Assembly (NCBI GenBank): GCA_018105865.1
Contig: CM030847.1
Span: 14,933,089 to 14,997,088, forward strand
Length of the DNA stretch: 64,000 nt
DNA from: Metaphire vulgaris
Lineage: Eukaryota > Annelida > Clitellata > Crassiclitellata > Megascolecidae
Direction: 5' to 3'
The translations under genes and the position numbers were made by a program. Each line of letters starts with the position of its first letter. Within the stretch, counting starts at the first letter, position 1. The notes under the pieces are model-generated. The model was not told where the DNA came from. It saw nothing but the letters and a program-made list of their open reading frames with translations, and did not search any database. Shown piece after piece: positions 11,401 to 20,847 of the stretch.

Positions 11401-13503
11401 CCTTGAGATCGGAGCTGCGAAGGATTAAGCACCCTGAGAGCGGAGCACCCTAAGTAGAAACACCTGAAGTGCGGTGCGTTGAGAGCTAGGTGCGGTGCGT
11501 TGCGAGCTAGCTGCGGTGGTTGAGAGTCAGGTACGGTGCGGTGCATTGAGATATAGATGCGGTGCGAGACAAGTGCGATGCGTAGATACATTGAGTCATA
11601 GCAAGTTGCGGTGCGCAAAGGAAACGGGCGATAGATAGAGTGCGTATTGTAAGAGCCTAGTATTCTTAGCCAAAAAGCTAAGACGAACGGACACGTGACT
11701 TAGTGTTGTGTCCTACCCTGTGTAGTAGACCGGGCAGAGCCATCTTGAGTTTTGGAGACCTAGGGATCTCGAGCACCCGGTTCGCCAAAATATCACGAAG
11801 CATAGGGCTTCTGGGTAAGTTGTAGACTTAAATATCTACTGTATATGTTGTTTGATTAGTCTATGTAGATGACCTTTTTGCCAAGATAATCAGTACCTGC
11901 TTTAAAAGGTCTTCTAAATTTTTCAAATAATTATGCCCTCACCGACACAAGACAAGGGTCACATACTTTCTGCCTATATTAAGAAGTCAGACCAATCATA
12001 TTTTAAAATCGGCCAAAACATTTGAAATGTATTTGTCAGATCGTTTCGTGATCAATGCCGATCTGACTTTCTCTCACTCTTCTCCATCTTTTTCCTGTAG
12101 GCCTATCGCCTCCAGGTCTTGGCAAAAACTCGATCTGGCCAGCTTCAGGAAGGATCTATACGATCATTAGTGATATTCACGGCACCTGCACTTTCCTCAA
12201 CTGATCTAGCCTCTCAAATGCAGGCAACACCTGAGAATATTATTGTCTATCGCGTGCCTCTAATATTGAAAAGGATGCGCAGTGGAGCAGTGGTTAGCGC
12301 ACTGGTCTGCCAATCTTAAGCTCCGTGGTTCAAATCCCGGCCGCGGCTGAAACTTTTCGGTGTAATGCGAGAGGTTAAATAATAAAACTAATAATTTCGA
12401 TTGAACTTGCGTTAGCTTCCTGTAGATATTATCAGAGTCTTTGTTAGTGCGCTAAGCGTCACGAGTCGCAAGCCAAATGTATTTGCGTGGCAGTCGCTCA
12501 GAAATTAAAGCTAAATCCAGGATTAATTAAGTGAGAAACGCTCTAAGACAGTCGCGTGCTTTTCTCTTTTAATTTTGAACAATTTCTACTCACAAAATTG
12601 AGACTGGTGTATTGATGAAAATAATATTAATTGTTGCAGATCACTTTGTATTAAACATCATATTATTAGGTAATAATGGAGTGACAACTATCATCGTGGC
12701 TTCAGTCATCAGTGGGTCGGTTGTTTTGATCGCAGTAATTGTGACTGTTGGAGTCGTCGTGGTAAAACGTCGCAGGTAAGATTAGTGCAATTTCTCGTTA
12801 TATAACCACGAGTAGCAAGCAAGCCAACGGTCATTCTATACTGTGGAAATGCGAGCCTTAGACAGGCGCTGACTAATCTGTTGTTCATGGGAACCATCGA
12901 GAAGCAATTGGTCTGCGCCATTAATCCAGAGCAGTTTGCCATTACACGTCTCAGACTAGCGTTCAATTTGTGAGATTTAGTGGGAGTATTTCGACTTTGC
13001 ATCCTTTTGAAAATCTCAAACACTAGTTAAATATTAATATTAAATGCTAGTGCCTATTACTTGCCTCTTGGATAGGCTGACGAATAGAGCATTCATTATT
13101 ATAAAAGCTGAAGAAAAAAGATTTGATTTGAACAATTGTGTGACAGGAGGAACCGATCAATATTGACAAATTGCTTTTAAAATTATAGGGAGATTTCTAT
13201 AGCTTTTCGGATAAAAACGTTTAATAATAAAAAATTTCTGTCTGTTGATGTTTCAGAGCAGCTTCTCGTAGGCCTGGAAATACTCCGGTGGTTATAATAG
13301 ACAATTCTCACACATACGACACGTTGACCCATGACCAACGTGATGATCCGAATCCTCAGATGTTCACCAACGAATCTTATTACAACGACGTCATTATTTC
13401 AGATGAAAGGCCGCATTCCTACATGTCAATCAAGTTTCCTTCTCAACGTTCAACTAGAAGGCAAACGGCTGCTCCGCCTCCTTACGGAGATGGGAATGAA
13501 TAG
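5238..13503 (+). CDS. YWTD-propeller type I membrane receptor, copy A (8 visible exons)
   Basis: Predicted host gene whose visible exons are 5238-5486, 7145-7313, 8782-8912, 9831-9984, 10106-10215, 10435-10509, 12670-12775 and 13257-13503. Phases are compatible throughout and the joined frame is open for about 412 codons. Exons 1-5 (about 270 residues) make one LDL-receptor class B six-bladed propeller; exon 6 is a Ser-rich stalk; exon 7 is a transmembrane helix with a KRRR stop-transfer; exon 8 is the cytoplasmic tail ending near PPPY, a WW-domain ligand form. Such propellers bind extracellular protein ligands; the ligand here is unknown. There are no EGF or LDLa modules in the visible part. 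The first exon begins in phase with no signal peptide, so at least one upstream exon is missing or beyond repeats. Intron 2 appears to use a GC donor. The stop codon lies in an inserted transposon. Confidence 0.75.
5487..7144 (+). other. copy A intron 1
   Basis: This intron is 1658 bp against about 415 bp in copy B. The excess holds a Gypsy gag fragment (5857-6201) and other non-coding DNA with no further recognisable gene. Confidence 0.6.
5857..6201 (-). pseudogene. retrotransposon gag fragment
   Basis: A 114-codon minus frame has a KGTP start and a PVPNELNLNAENLTMEWRRF segment, typical of the capsid-like start of Ty3/Gypsy gag (element-encoded RNA-packaging protein). No pol follows. It sits in intron 1 of copy A and is absent from copy B. 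The rest of the element was lost or never inserted here. Confidence 0.6.
7145..7313 (+). CDS. copy A exon 2, propeller blade 3
   Basis: Acceptor TTTGAAG|GC. It encodes SDITSLAFDSENQVLFYVDY and ends at DTSNR. Reading on past 7313 gives a stop within seven codons, whereas joining to exon 3 gives the continuous blade sequence DTSNR-LLYWSD. The only junction that achieves this is AACAG|GCTAGA, a GC donor. The same bases occur in copy B (17895). Confidence 0.7.
7314..8781 (+). other. copy A intron 2
   Basis: Closely matched by 17896-19609 in copy B apart from a MITE there. It holds a conserved non-coding block around 7740-8200 and an AT/TATA-rich tract at 8555-8640. Minus-strand frames at 7749-8183 are also open in copy B but resemble no family I know. 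Confidence 0.5.
8782..8912 (+). CDS. copy A exon 3, propeller blade 4
   Basis: Acceptor TTCTTAG and donor CAAA|GTAAGT. It encodes the blade core LLYWSDCGKNTIERGS, an LDL-receptor class B repeat with YWSD, and ends with AIDFQ. It enters with two split-codon bases accepted from exon 2 and leaves in phase 1. Confidence 0.8.
9222..9334 (+). pseudogene. 5S rRNA-derived relic in intron 3
   Basis: Contains CCGAAGTTAAGCAACGTTGA and GAGTACTTGGATGGGG, recognisable internal 5S rRNA segments that overlap the Pol III box A and box C region, followed by unrelated sequence. It is diverged and lacks a paired 3' stem, so it is a 5S-derived SINE head or pseudogene. The copy at 20848-20961 shows that it predates the duplication. 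Confidence 0.65.
9418..9465. repeat. (TCAG)n microsatellite
   Basis: About 11 units of GTCA/TCAG directly after the 5S relic. Copy B has about 6 units at 21045-21071. Confidence 0.85.
9657..9713. repeat. eroded GGACAAAATGT hairpin
   Basis: Decayed version of the palindromic element preserved better at 21264-21334. Confidence 0.45.
9831..9984 (+). CDS. copy A exon 4, propeller blade 5
   Basis: Acceptor TTCTTCTAG and donor AACG|GTAAAT. It begins in phase 1 so that FQ of exon 3 joins N-QMVFWADASGTIEKAM, the expected FWAD blade core. An upstream TTTTTCAG also looks like an acceptor but is out of phase and was not chosen. Length (154 bp) is identical in copy B. Confidence 0.8.
10106..10215 (+). 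CDS. copy A exon 5, propeller blade 6
   Basis: Acceptor AATTTCAG and donor AACTG|GTGAAA. It encodes QIQKIDRNTKQLSNLTKILF, then ALLYYSADTPTTG, which closes the propeller. No EGF module follows it, unlike classical LDL receptors. Confidence 0.75.
10435..10509 (+). CDS. copy A exon 6, Ser-rich stalk
   Basis: Acceptor TTATTTTCAG and donor CTCTG|GTCAGA. It encodes 25 residues, about half of them Ser or Ala, suited to an extended and possibly O-glycosylated juxtamembrane stalk. Copy B has the same acceptor but a different donor. Confidence 0.6.
10563..11154 (-). mobile_element. hAT transposon relic in intron 6, copy A
   Basis: One end (GTGGCCTAGCGAGTTTTTTG at 10566) resembles a hAT terminal repeat beginning CAGTGGCC, intact in copy B at 22211. 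The other end is an open N-terminal transposase-like frame (10795-11154). The middle of the transposase is missing, so this is an internal-deletion derivative. Presence in both units dates it before the duplication. Confidence 0.5.
10795..11154 (-). pseudogene. hAT/ZMYM-like N-terminal ORF
   Basis: A 119-codon frame begins MSKPYLSG and has LPQISAFLKP about 28 residues in; this form (short basic start, then a PxISxFL/F motif) is common at the N-terminus of hAT transposases of the ZMYM/TTF type. No zinc finger, RNase H core or dimerisation domain follows. The frame is also open in copy B (22441-22797, 118 codons) with few changes. It could be only a young relic, or it could be a co-opted antisense exon. 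Confidence 0.45.
11204..11797 (+). repeat. solo LTR of the Gypsy family seen at the window start
   Basis: Ends with the block AGCCAAAAAGCTAAGACGAA, then CCATCTTGAGTTTTGGAG and GGTTCGCCA, matching the LTR at 3179-4018 in opposite orientation. It starts near TGTAGCC and carries many degenerate AGCACCYTGAG units. No gag or pol is attached, so it is a solo LTR. Unit B lacks it: the two units diverge at GGCCTAT, just before 11204. Exact ends and target duplication were not established. Confidence 0.6.
11798..12274. other. intron 6 DNA, no gene seen
   Basis: AT-rich unique-looking sequence; nothing recognised. Confidence 0.4.
12275..12390 (+). mobile_element. tRNA-derived SINE
   Basis: Box A-like GTGGAGCAGTGGTTAGCGCA at about 12282 and box B GGTTCAAATCC at 12327-12337 have tRNA-like spacing. 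The part beyond is not a tRNA acceptor stem, and no cloverleaf closes. Read as a Pol III SINE head inside intron 6 of copy A. Confidence 0.6.
12670..12775 (+). CDS. copy A exon 7, transmembrane helix
   Basis: Acceptor TTATTAG and donor CGCAG|GTAAGA. It encodes about 24 hydrophobic residues (IIVASVISGSVVLIAV and on) closed by KRRR, a stop-transfer sequence that puts the propeller outside and the tail in the cytosol. It joins exon 6 in phase 1 and exon 8 in phase 2. Confidence 0.8.
13257..13503 (+). CDS. copy A exon 8, cytoplasmic tail
   Basis: Acceptor GATGTTTCAG. It encodes an 82-residue tail with FTNESYYND, several other tyrosines and PPPYGDG near the end. PPxY is a known ligand for WW domains, as in NEDD4-type ubiquitin ligases. 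The TAG stop at 13501-13503 is the first three bases of an inserted transposon; without it the frame would run five more codons to a TAA, as in copy B. Confidence 0.8.
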
Positions 13504-14620
13504 AGTCAGACCGAAGCTGCAATTTACAGTTTCGGCCGAAGCCGAACCGAAGCCGAATCTGCAGTCCTTAGCTTCGGCCGAAGCCGAACCTAAGCCGAAG
13601 TTGTCTGCAATAGATTCGGCCGAAGCCGAAGCCGAATATATTGACAAGTAGTCCAAAAAGTTAGTGAACAGTGACGTTTTATGTCGGAGCTGAAAAATAC
13701 ACACATGAATTATATAAAATATGAGCAGAAGTTACTTTCTCACCTGTTAACTTACACTTTGCCTTACTGGCATCAGACTCGATTTAGTTTGTTAAAAATC
13801 CAAATTGCATTTGTTTGCGACATTTCTACTGTCTAGTATTACCTCTCACGACGACTGCAACTGAAATGTAATGCTATCGTTCAACATGACCTACGACGGC
13901 TATTAGTTAATCAAATGAGGGGTTCTATTCGGGGGCGTCGCGAGCCTCTTTATTGGTTCTATTGATTCAGACGCTGTTGTTCCTATAACAAAACATTAAA
14001 GTCATACCTCCTTTGATACATAAAACCGTCGTCATCAGTGCGCAAACCCGATTGTGGCCGTTGCGACCACCTCCACCGTTTTTGATCTTGTGCAGCTTCA
14101 AATGCCTATTTAGATGTTAATCCGCAGTGATGAGATACTTGCTTAAGACCGTTGAAACTAAACGATTCAAAGCATTGGAATCGGGAATCGAAATTGATGA
14201 ATGAGGGTTATATAGTCAATTGCTTTGAACTATCCGCTGTAAACCCACCACTTAATCCCCGTATCGCCTCCAATAACATTTATGATCTATGCAAACTTGC
14301 AAAGCAAATGCTGTAATGGCTCTATTGTTCCTTATTTGTTAGGCTACTTAGTCTTCCGACCTTTGAAGCAGAATTCCAGAAAGTATACGTACACATCATA
14401 ATCAAGATTCATTACTTGATAACCACGAATGACTTTTACAGTCATCAATTATATGACAGAAAGTTCGGCTTATGGCCGATACTCATACTTAGTTAAGGCC
14501 GAAGCCGAAGCCGAAGCCGAATATTTTGAAAGCGATTAGGCCGAAGCCAAATATTGGCCGAATATGGCAGATTCCTTAGATTCGGCGCCGAAGCCGAAGC
14601 CAAACTTCGGTCTGACTCTA
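13501..14620. mobile_element. hAT-type MITE with TAGAGTCAGACCGAAG ends
   Basis: Terminal inverted repeats TAGAGTCAGACCGAAG and its complement, flanked by an 8-bp duplication GGAATGAA (13493-13500 and 14621-14628). Subterminal parts are made of GGCCGAAGCCGAA units. No transposase. The 8-bp duplication fits hAT. It splits the end of the copy A coding sequence from its 3' UTR. Confidence 0.85.
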
Positions 14621-14628
14621 GGAATGAA

Positions 14629-14900
14629 TATATTAGTGATAAATAAAGTGATAACGATGTTTTCTCGAACAAACGCTGCTTTCATTTATTGAACAATTCT
14701 AATTGCATATTTGCATAACAAGCATCAATTATTTGCCTACAGGCTCGTAGGGCTACGAAAGAGACTAAATCGCTTTGTTTTATCTATCCTGACTCCAGTT
14801 ACATTATGAATATATATAAATGATAAATAAAGTAATGAAGTTGCTTTTTCGAAAATGCACTGCTGTCACTTTTGAATAATTCTAACCATGTTTGCACAGC
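14629..14900 (+). repeat. copy A 3' UTR with about 185-bp tandem duplication
   Basis: TGATAAATAAAGT and downstream bases recur about 180 bp later (14637 and 14820), each with an AATAAA. Homologous to sequence after the copy B stop (26500 on), which has one unit. Confidence 0.55.
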
Positions 14901-15142
14901 ATCATTTTATTGCTTATGCAAGCTACCAGCGCACCGAAGCACACTAAATGGATTTGTTTTACCTTATCTGACTCCAGTTATATCATTGCGATTGAAGCGA
15001 CTAACAATGTGGAACTTTATATATTATTCTAGTTTTGCTATTCTAATCCTGTTACACTGGTAAAAAAAGTGACTGGACTAACAAGATAACACTTGAATTG
15101 ACATTTATTTTCTCTCTAATTTCTAATGTGTTTACTTTAAAT

Positions 15143-15658
15143 CAGTGGTGCACAACGTCCGGCCCGCGGGCTACATCCGGCCCGCGACGACTCCCCATGT
15201 GGCCCGCGAGACCCAAATGAAAATACCAATATGTCACGCCTTCTCTGACGATTTTAGAGCCCAGGCTGTTGTTAAAATTCGATCTATTCGGTAAGCAGGT
15301 GTAAGCGAGAAGTAGAGTCGGAAAGCCGACAGTTTCATGACGAGTGGACTAAGATTTACTGTCTTGATCAGCAGTAGAAAAACGTAGTTGTCAATCGACA
15401 TCAAAACACCAAGGTTTTCAAATCGTTATCGCCGAAGAGAGATCAGCTAAGGTTGAGTCCCTACGTCGGTCATTGAAGCAACAGCGAAACATCTTCACTG
15501 TAGTGTACAGTGTATCTCAGCTTTCAAAATGGCTGTGTATTAAGTTGGCATAAACTTAAGACATAAAGACATAAATTGCAATCGTCAGATGAGTCTGGCC
15601 CCCGAAGGATTTCGGAAATAGAATGGTGGCCCGCTGCGAAAAAGGTTGTGCACCATTG
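15143..15658. mobile_element. hAT MITE (CAGTGGTGCACAAC ends)
   Basis: Ends CAGTGGTGCACAAC / GTTGTGCACCATTG, 8-bp duplication CTTTAAAT on both sides. Subterminal GGCCCGC tracts; no coding capacity. Confidence 0.85.
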
Positions 15659-16516
15659 CTTTAAATAGAATAAATTGATCCGATAAATAGTGCAACATTT
15701 TACGAGACTTTGTCAGTTTATGATATTGAGGCTTTAATTCATTTAGGGTTGTTTACTCAGAAGCTGACTGCATGGTCGGTTGGTCGAAGTCACAAGAAAC
15801 AGCACCGATGTAGCCAGGGATCGAGAATAGGGGCGCCAAGATCTTGTACAGACCGACACATCCAGCCCGTGAATTCGGAGGAGCGTCATGAACTTTCCAA
15901 ACAGGGAGAGCCACAGACCCAAAAATTAGGGCAATATTAGATTCAAATCGCGAGATTTGTAGCTTATTTTCGGACTATATGACAGCATATCAGCAATCCA
16001 CCTGCCCTCCTGATAAGATGGTATCATCGGCTTTGAACAAGGCTCATGGCCAGTCCCTACGCGAATAGAAGCACGCGCTGGTTATGCTCCTCGTGACTGC
16101 GCCAATGGTGATGATCTTCTTTTGTGGGGGCCTGGGGAGGACTATAAGCCGCCAAATTTTTAGAGTAACACTAGCTTCAAATTTTGAACATTGGATCAAA
16201 CTTTACAGACTGTGATATAACAGCTATTCGACAATCGACTTACCTCCATCAGACATAATTTTTCTAATATTTCTGCAGTAATCCCACCACAAGGTTGGGC
16301 CTGATAAGCGGGACCCCAAGCACATTTCCCTGTTGTGGTCGCGTTTGTGCAAATCAAGGCACTCAAGAACACCTCATTTACAGGGGCCTAGCCAGGAATT
16401 TGATTTGGGTATAAAAATTTTGGGGAGATGGGGGGTATAAATTGCTATATACAGTATATTAGATATAATATATATTATACAGTATATATTATATATATAT
16501 ATTATACATTATACAT
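15659..16516. other. intergenic between units A and B
   Basis: Homology to unit B ends near 15722. Beyond it are two faintly similar segments (about 15880-16010 and 16140-16260) and a TATA-rich tract at 16450-16510. No gene recognised. Confidence 0.4.
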
Positions 16517-16668
16517 GCAAAGTCTGGAAGGAGGAAATAACACCAGAAGACTGGAGAAGAGCCATAATAATCCCAATCCACAAGAAAGGAGATAAGAAAG
16601 ACTGTAACAATTCCAGGGGCATATACTTATTGAACGTACAAGGAAAAGTGTTCAATCGCGTAATTTAA
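16517..16668 (+). pseudogene. LINE reverse-transcriptase fragment
   Basis: About 50 codons with the RT-0/1 blocks IIPIHKKGDKKDCNN and GIYLLNVQGK, followed by stops. Typical of RTE/R4-like non-LTR elements. A short dead fragment. Confidence 0.7.
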
Positions 16669-17060
16669 TAAGTCAAACAGGTAGGAAGCTGGAATGTTCT
16701 GGTGAGGCTTATGAGAAAGCGCAGTTGCAGATTTTGAATGATGACTTGTTTAACGTGCGCCAAAGTGTGAGATGAGATGACGATCGTGTAGGTCCAGAAG
16801 GCTGAGGCGTTCGGAGTTTTCGAATGTAAACCGGTTATTCTATGTTTTTAGTGCTAAATGTTTGTTAGTTAGTATGTGCTTTACAGTGAGAATCATAAAG
16901 TGATGCTGCACTCGAAAGTGATGTCTCACTTTATGATTATCTAAACGTTAGCCTAGGAGTGCACCTTTTACTAAGAGCATGTGCCTGAATAAAACAATTT
17001 ATTGAAGCACTCTTTGTGATGCTGTTTGAATGTTTTCCATGTAACGGTTAATTATTTTTG
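16669..17060. other. unit B left flank
   Basis: Homology to unit A begins near 16830. No gene seen. Confidence 0.45.
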
Positions 17061-17311
17061 AACCGATGCAGATAGATAAATTTCTCCTTCTGACCGACCT
17101 AAGTCAAGTAAACATTTTTCAAATCAGCGTCGACACAGGGGAAGTAAGAGCATTGACGCTCAACTATAATGTGTGGCTCTATCCTACGGCCCTTGCCTTT
17201 GATCCTTTCCGGAATTACCTCTACTACTTTTACAAACGCAAGCTGGTCATTATGCGAATATCTTTTGATGGAACTGTTTCGACTTCATTGCCAATGTTAC
17301 GAATGCTTTAG
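17061..17311 (+). pseudogene. copy B exon 1, frameshifted
   Basis: Same blades as copy A exon 1 (FLLLTDLSQVNIF), with one extra codon (NYNVW against NYVW) and one base missing in the CCAATG stretch near 17292, which puts TAG at the donor. The acceptor AG is also lost. Confidence 0.75.
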
Positions 17312-17423
17312 GTAAGACAGCGATATGTTTTATGTACATTGGAATGATGACCGTCTATGAAAAGTATAATGTCAAAACATTGAAGCGTTGTCTTCGAGAA
17401 ATTTTGTTTTCTAAAGTTCAGTG

Positions 17424-17680
17424 ATGGGCAACTAACGAAAAACTTTAGTTAAACTATAACTAAATTTAAACTAGAAATAAGTAGTTAAACTTTTAGTTGC
17501 AAACTAACTTTTTAAAATAGTTAACTAAACTAAAAAATACAGTTAAACTTTTTGCAACTAATTTTACAACTATTTCCTAGGTATCAGGTATGTGTTCATG
17601 AAAACATAGACGATGATCGCAACATGAACATATCAGTCTATGAACCATTGAAATCATTAATTATTGTCTGTTTAATATTT
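17424..17680. mobile_element. truncated hAT MITE (CAGTGATGGGCAACTAAC end)
   Basis: Left end CAGTGATGGGCAACTAAC and interior TTTAGTTAAACT tracts match the complete copy at 31903-32408. The right end is missing. It lies in copy B intron 1. Confidence 0.6.
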
Positions 17681-17726
17681 AAGATCCTCGAATTAAATCA
17701 GTAAAGAATATCATTGATGTTTGAAG

Positions 17727-17895
17727 GCAGCGACATTACCAGCCCAGCGTTCGATTCAGAAAATCAAGTTCTGTTCTACGTGGATTACATAGTGCAGACA
17801 ATCTCAGCGATGAATCTGTCAAATCTCTCGTACATCACCATTTATTCACGAGCGGGATCAAGGCCACGAACCATTGTTCTGGATACAAGTAACAG
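17727..17895 (+). pseudogene. copy B exon 2, blade 3
   Basis: Open, 169 bp as in copy A, same GAAG|GC acceptor and same AACAG|GCTAGA GC donor. Confidence 0.65.
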
Positions 17896-18037
17896 GCTAG
17901 AACACGCTCTCTATTCAAAATAACATAGAACCGTCTATAACACCACCATTGTTATATATATGGCGCACCAATTTCAGATTCTGAAACTGCGTCTCTTTGG
18001 ACATACTTATCGTGTAAAAGACAATAGAAATATCAAA

Positions 18038-18231
18038 CAGGGTTTAATCTAGGTCGTTTCCGAAGGGGAAAATTGCACTTACCCCCCGGAAATTTCAAAA
18101 TCCCCCCGGAAATTTTGGCATACTACATCAACTATCAGCAGCCCCCTAGCAGAATTTCCCCCGGCTTTGTCAGTTCTCCCCGGCTTTTTCAGTTCCTCCC
18201 CCCGGAGTCCAGGAGTCTAGATTAAACACTG
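18038..18231. mobile_element. hAT MITE in copy B intron 2
   Basis: Ends CAGGGTTTAATCTAG / CTAGATTAAACACTG, flanks ATATCAAA and ATATCAAT (7 of 8 match). Copy A has the empty site, so insertion followed the duplication. Interior rich in CCCCCGGAAA. Confidence 0.75.
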
Positions 18232-18443
18232 ATATCAATACTATAGTGCAGGGATTAATGAATGGTTCCAACAAGAAATGAAGGCCACACACGGGGAATG
18301 GTGTGATCATGTGAGGACATTGACGATTGGTGTGGAAAATGTCTGCAAGAACTATGTCATACAGTTGCGAAGATTGGGACAAAACTGTAATGATTGATTG
18401 CATCAGACACCAAAGGGAGCTGAGCTCACGGTTTATTGGTGGT

Positions 18444-18448
18444 AATGA

Positions 18449-18479
<31 letters not shown>

Positions 18480-18480
18480 G
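18444..18480. repeat. (GAT)n microsatellite
   Basis: GATGATGAT run, expanded relative to copy A (7650-7663). Confidence 0.8.
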
Positions 18481-19609
18481 AATTTCAGAATGTTAAGACC
18501 GCCCTAAGAGCAGCTCAAGAAGGTTGCTAGGGTACCACTAATTAAAGGCGTGTTATCAAGTGGATCCTAATTTTGTCTCGAATATAAAACGACAATTAAA
18601 CAAAGCACCTGATAGTATTCGGTAGTTGCAATTTGCATAATGGAGCTACATGTACAGTATGTGGTGCAGCTGTCAATTAACTCCGATTGCTTACTCGCTT
18701 GTAGGATAACACTTAATGCAATGCCAGAACAAACGCAGACGTGGCTGAAACGTTTAACATCATGAAACAGATGGAAAATGAAAATGTTGACAGTGCTTGG
18801 AATCTGCAACGACCGAAAAACCTCGAGTTCGCTGTCTATGTGGAATTTCTTTTCCAAACTCCGAAAATCTACAGCATATACGCCCATGACAAATAAACTA
18901 ACACACAATGCAGACCGACAGAACTGGGTCAATAGTACGAACCGCAAAGGTGAACTGAATGACGGTGAGAAAAGTGAGCGAAGAGAATATAAGGGCGGCA
19001 TTTAAAAATCTTTCAAATTTAGAAAATCACACGCCAAGAAATTGTGGTGCAAAGGAAGATGTACTAACTATAATAAGACGCCTACTCAACATTTGGCAAT
19101 GTCATTGAGAAGGCCTGGCAGACTGTTTAAGACCTAATGCAGAGGCGAAGACTTGCTGACCAGTGTTTAAAAGAAACAGATGGAGCTAAAAACTGAGTCT
19201 CAGACCCTTATTTCGAGTGGTAATCCGTTGATTTCTTTTGAACCGCCATTTTCTCTGTTAATTGGGATATGCAGTCGCCGCTTAGTTAGGGGGCACAATA
19301 TTTTCCACATTAATATCTAGAGGTTTCACGAAGTTTATGACAGTTAGCCTATAACCTTATATATACAACCATGCATATATATAATATATAATATATAAGC
19401 ATATATAATATATATACACATATATATATACACATATATATGTATATATAAAATATATATATAATATGTAACGAATGAAAAATCAGAGACAGCAAATGAG
19501 ATAGAAAATTCAACACCCTGAAATAATTAGAAACGCCTTATGTCCATCTTTACGAAATGCTCTTGATGAATTATAAATGTGTGCTGGTATTTCCTATAAT
19601 TATTCTTAG

Positions 19610-19636
19610 ATTGTTATATTGGTCCGATTGTGGATA
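19610..19636 (+). pseudogene. copy B exon 3, left part
   Basis: Acceptor TTCTTAG and the first bases of blade 4 up to the WSDCG codons, cut by the mariner element. Confidence 0.7.
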
Positions 19637-19638
19637 TA

Positions 19639-20433
19639 CACGGTGATCACGAAAATAGGGACCCCCTAGATTAATGAATATAACTCAACGAAAAGTCAAC
19701 TAATATTCAACAAAGTTGTAGTACGTGTACTTTAGATAGTTCTAATGATATTCCACTCATAGTTTGTGTTCAAACGGTCCGCCATTTGCTGCACTACACG
19801 CACGAAGACGCCTACGCAATTGCTTGAATGACGAATGATGCCTTGATCAATCTCGTCCCACACTTGCATGATGCGTTGTCGCAGGTCCTCAATATCACGG
19901 ACTTTCGTTCGGTGAACACGCTCCTGCATAACACTCCAAATTTTATAATCCATCGGATTCAAATCCGGGCTGTTGGGTGGCCAGAGAGTAGGCGGAATGA
20001 AGTCCGGCGTTTCGTTACCTAACAGTTCAACTGTCTCTGGAGCTCTGTGTGCCAGTGCGCCGTCCTGTTGGAATGTGTAATAATCTGAGAAAGTTCGGGT
20101 GTCCGGCAGCAGTCCCTGCATCAGTAGAACGTCTCTGTAATACTGTCCGTTAACTTTCACCCCCGGCTCGACAAAGTGAATAGCTGTACGACCGAGTGCT
20201 GAAACACCAACTGATACCATTAAGGACTTGGTGAAAGTCGGACGAGTACGCAGAAGACGAGCGCCAGTGATGTCCTTCTTTCTTGTACCAGCTGCAGCGT
20301 AGAGGCGAAATATTTTTTTAGGATCGAGACTGCTTCCTAGGCCTAATATAGTTAAAATTTCAGCATGATTGGTCGAACGGTTGTTAAGTTATACTCATTA
20401 ATCTAGGGGGTCCCGATTTTCGTGATCACGGTG
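19639..20433. mobile_element. mariner/Tc1-type element, internally deleted
   Basis: About 40-bp terminal inverted repeats (CACSGTGATCACGAAAAT, then GGGACCCCCTAGATTAATGA) flanked by TA. Removing 795 bp and one TA restores an exon 3 equal in length to copy A. It carries one minus-strand transposase frame lacking the N-terminal DNA-binding part, so it cannot be autonomous. Confidence 0.85.
19732..20391 (-). pseudogene. mariner transposase, catalytic half
   Basis: Open frame from about 20391 to the stop at 19732; the first ATG is at 20220. It shows the DDE_3 landmarks: DPKKIF in the place of the first Asp block, FQQDGALAHRA with the second Asp, and PPNSPDLNPMDYKIW with the third, spacing of the Tc1/mariner superfamily. 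The N-terminal helix-turn-helix domains are absent because the element is internally deleted. Cut-and-paste transposase; not functional alone. Its frame is otherwise uninterrupted, suggesting recent activity. Confidence 0.8.
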
Positions 20434-20537
20434 TAATACAATTGAAAGAGGATCGAAGACAGATCTGAACACCAGTCGAATGGTTATAGTATCTGGCTTA
20501 AGCGCCTGTGCCATGACTTTCGCCGTCGACTTTCAGA
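20434..20537 (+). pseudogene. copy B exon 3, right part
   Basis: Continues NTIERGSKTDLNTSRMV and ends AVDFQ with donor CAGA|GTAAGT. The frame is intact once the mariner element is removed. Confidence 0.7.
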
Positions 20538-20847
20538 GTAAGTTAGAACTCATTTTGAAATTAAACAAAATTGATGATCAGATTGTCGATTGGAACTCAA
20601 CGAATCTAGTACCTTAGGCTACGTAGTAAGATCACCAGACGGTCAGATTTTCCGGGATTGTCCCGGTATTTCATTGGTCGTCGTGGTGTCAAGTGAAAAG
20701 TCTGTATGGACGCCAATTTTGTCCAGGTCTTTCTATATTCCTCCTTTCCAATTCAGCAATAATAGTGCATAGTTCGAAGCAATTTGAATTACAGGTATAG
20801 CCTTACAAGGTTTATATAGTCCATTAGGTATAAACTACAAGTTATGG

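Noticed and set aside
12275..12390. Possible tRNA gene
   Set aside because: Boxes A and B are present but no cloverleaf or acceptor stem closes; read as a SINE head.
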